Positions 62,702-64,000 of a DNA stretch of 64,000 nucleotides are shown here, in pieces; within the stretch, counting starts at the first letter, position 1, and every line of letters begins with the position of its first letter. The stretch spans positions 1-64,000 of the forward strand of contig CAYOYB010000006.1 of the NCBI GenBank assembly GCA_964408085.1, given 5' to 3'. A program made the position numbers and the translations under genes. The stretch comes from CAJLIR01 sp964408085 (GTDB taxonomy: Bacteria > Bacillota_I > Bacilli_A > RF39 > UBA660). Under the pieces are notes generated by a model. That model did not search any database. It saw only the letters and a program-made list of their open reading frames with translations, and had not been told where the DNA came from.

Positions 62702-64000
62702 CTAACGATGTCTAAAACTTTGACTTTTATTTTCTAACATTTGATTCCAATTTTGAGACAAGTCACCAGCTATATTTTCTTTATCTAAGAAGAAACTTGC
62801 TTCTTCTTGCCAAATTTCCTTATCTTCATCATATATATGTGGAAATAATTCATATTCACTATCTATTATTTCAAATATTCTGTTTGCTACATCTCCTGGA
62901 TTACTTTGGCAATATTCATCATCATATTCTTGTTTAAGAGATTTAATCTTTGTTAAAAAATTATACTCTCCTAAAGATATATTTCCGTTATTAAAACTGC
63001 TTTCTAATGTTTCATTACTTTTTAAAATACCATATGAAAGTTGTCCACCTATATCACATCGACTACTATCACCTTTTTCTATCAAATCAAAACCAGGTAA
63101 AAAACCTACTCTACCATCAATACATACAAATATTGAACGGCAAATATATTCAAAATTTTTATTTGCTCCATCTACATCTAAATATGAACTTACAGTTTGT
63201 AAAAAAGCCTTAGTAGTCATTTCCTTTGAATTCGTTTTTTTCACTGAAGTCATTTGCTTCCAATTTTGAGACAAATCTCCCGCTATATTTGCTTTATCTA
63301 AAACAAAAATTGCTTTTCTTTTATAAAAGGCTACATCGTCATAAGATATATGTGGATATAACTCATATTCTTCATCTATTATTTCAAATATTCTATTTAC
63401 CACATCACTTGGATTATTTTGACAATATTCATCATCATATTCTTGTTTAAGAGATTTAATCTTTCTAAAAAAATTAAACTCTTCTAAAGATATATCGCCA
63501 TTATTAAATTTGCTTTCCAATGTTTCATTACTTTGTAAAACACCATCAGCAAGGTGTCCACCTATATCATTTTGTACATTATACCCTTTTCTTCTTAAGT
63601 GAAATTCAGGCAAATCAGCTATTCTACCATCAATACATGAAAATATTGAGCGACAAATAGATTCAAAATCTGTTATTGTACTATGATTAACACACTTATT
63701 CACAGTATTTAAAAAGAACTCAGTAGTCATTTCCTTTGAATTATTTTTTATCAATGAAGTCATTTGATTCCAATTTTGAGATAATTCACCAGCTATATTT
63801 GGTTTATCTAAGAAAAAATTTGTTGTGTCTTGATAATACCTTCTATACTCATCATATATATGTGGATATAATTCATATTCTTCATCTATTATTTCAAATA
63901 TTTTATATACTACATCTCTTGGATTACTTCGACAATATTCGTCATTATATTCTTGTTTAAGAGATTTAACCTTTCTTAAAAAGTTGAATTCTTCTAAAGA
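62702..64000 (-). CDS. Repeat protein of 170-residue units, partial at the 5' end
   Basis: The frame is open from the right edge to the stop at 62702 (432 residues visible). A Met at 63763 is internal, not the start: the preceding codons read LSQNWNQ, matching the same point in the next unit. Each unit contains ICRSIFxCIDGR, DIGGxLxxGxLxSNETLE, IKSLKQEYDDEYC and VxxxIFEIIDxEYELxPH and ends AGDLSQNWxQM. Two units are complete and a third is partial. No signal peptide or TM in the visible part. Family unknown. Confidence 0.75.
   Translation of the reverse strand, partial: SLEEFNFLRKVKSLKQEYNDEYCRSNPRDVVYKIFEIIDEEYELYPHIYDEYRRYYQDTTNFFLDKPNIAGELSQNWNQMTSLIKNNSKEMTTEFFLNTVNKCVNHSTITDFESICRSIFSCIDGRIADLPEFHLRRKGYNVQNDIGGHLADGVLQSNETLESKFNNGDISLEEFNFFRKIKSLKQEYDDEYCQNNPSDVVNRIFEIIDEEYELYPHISYDDVAFYKRKAIFVLDKANIAGDLSQNWKQMTSVKKTNSKEMTTKAFLQTVSSYLDVDGANKNFEYICRSIFVCIDGRVGFLPGFDLIEKGDSSRCDIGGQLSYGILKSNETLESSFNNGNISLGEYNFLTKIKSLKQEYDDEYCQSNPGDVANRIFEIIDSEYELFPHIYDEDKEIWQEEASFFLDKENIAGDLSQNWNQMLENKSQSFRHR
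62756..64000 (-). repeat. Tandem 510-bp coding repeats
   Basis: The same landmark (AGTAGTCATTTCCTTTGAAT) occurs at 63212 and 63722, exactly 510 bp apart; a third, partial copy extends past the edge. The copies differ at many codon third positions and several residues, so they are old duplications rather than recent slippage. Confidence 0.8.

Noticed and set aside
62702..63763. Complete 353-residue gene starting at Met 63763
   Set aside because: The frame is open to the right edge and the residues before this Met match the repeat unit, so the Met is internal and the gene is partial.
62702..64000. CRISPR-like or IS-like direct repeats
   Set aside because: The 510-bp periodicity is in-frame coding repetition with diverged copies; no short identical repeats with unique spacers and no terminal inverted repeats were seen.
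1..64000. Mycoplasma-type genetic code (UGA = Trp)
   Set aside because: The genome is AT-rich and has some Mollicutes-like features, but conserved Trp positions use TGG and long conserved genes have no in-frame TGA.

Overview
The window is a very AT-rich, gene-dense bacterial chromosome segment. Gene families and gene order point to a Bacillota (Firmicutes) lineage near Bacilli or Erysipelotrichia, probably one of the small-genome uncultured gut groups; the exact order is inference. UGA behaves as a stop: long conserved proteins use TGG for Trp and have no internal TGA. Most genes are on the minus strand with strong Shine-Dalgarno sites and compact intrinsic terminators.

Layout. 0-7.7 kb: an edge-truncated Rpn-family nuclease, a two-component system, pyrG with a short attenuator-like leader, a lipid kinase, and a UvrD-like helicase. 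7.7-10.3 kb: two pseudopilins divergent from a GspE/PilB/ComGA ATPase. 11.2-26 kb: an old Bacillota block (aspS, hisS, relA, secDF, comN, spoVB, DUF421, TIGR04086), which from family knowledge matches the B. subtilis order. It is modified by an archaeal-type AspRS, a ClpX-like AAA+ gene placed first in the hisS-aspS operon behind a T-box, and a pilin gene. 26-35 kb: DUF1848/DUF4186, an ABC exporter, a CorA-shaped unknown, GNAT, a short leuA behind a leucine-rich leader peptide and terminator, a protein with a possible Cys-His-Asp triad, ispE, a decayed Fic gene and tRNA-Arg(CCT). 35-43 kb: HD protein, MacB/FtsX-type ABC protein, dCMP deaminase, M29 aminopeptidase, a secreted cadherin-like protein and miaB. 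43-49.5 kb: a Tad/Flp pilus operon (flp, two TadE-like, tadZ, tadA, tadB with an Ig-like N-terminus, tadC, unknown). 49.6-58.7 kb: DUF192, rpoZ, pyrimidine-nucleoside phosphorylase, a protein ending in a beta-clamp-like motif, a membrane-anchored lytic transglycosylase-like protein, topA, and a split DUF2229/2-hydroxyacyl-CoA dehydratase-type cassette with its ATPase. 58.8-64 kb: DUF1540, a large pilin-like adhesin, a second Rpn gene, lrgAB, and a protein of 170-residue repeats that runs off the right edge.

How the parts fit. Three RNA-level controls can be read directly: a T-box with an Asp (GAC) specifier overlapping a His (CAC) codon ahead of the AAA+-hisS-aspS operon; a Leu-codon-rich leader peptide plus terminator ahead of leuA; and a promoter-proximal terminator in the pyrG leader. 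The window carries two surface filament systems, Tad/Flp and type IV/competence-like pilins. No prepilin peptidase and no PilC partner for the GspE ATPase are visible, so those must lie elsewhere. No CRISPR array, prophage, rRNA or canonical IS transposase was seen.
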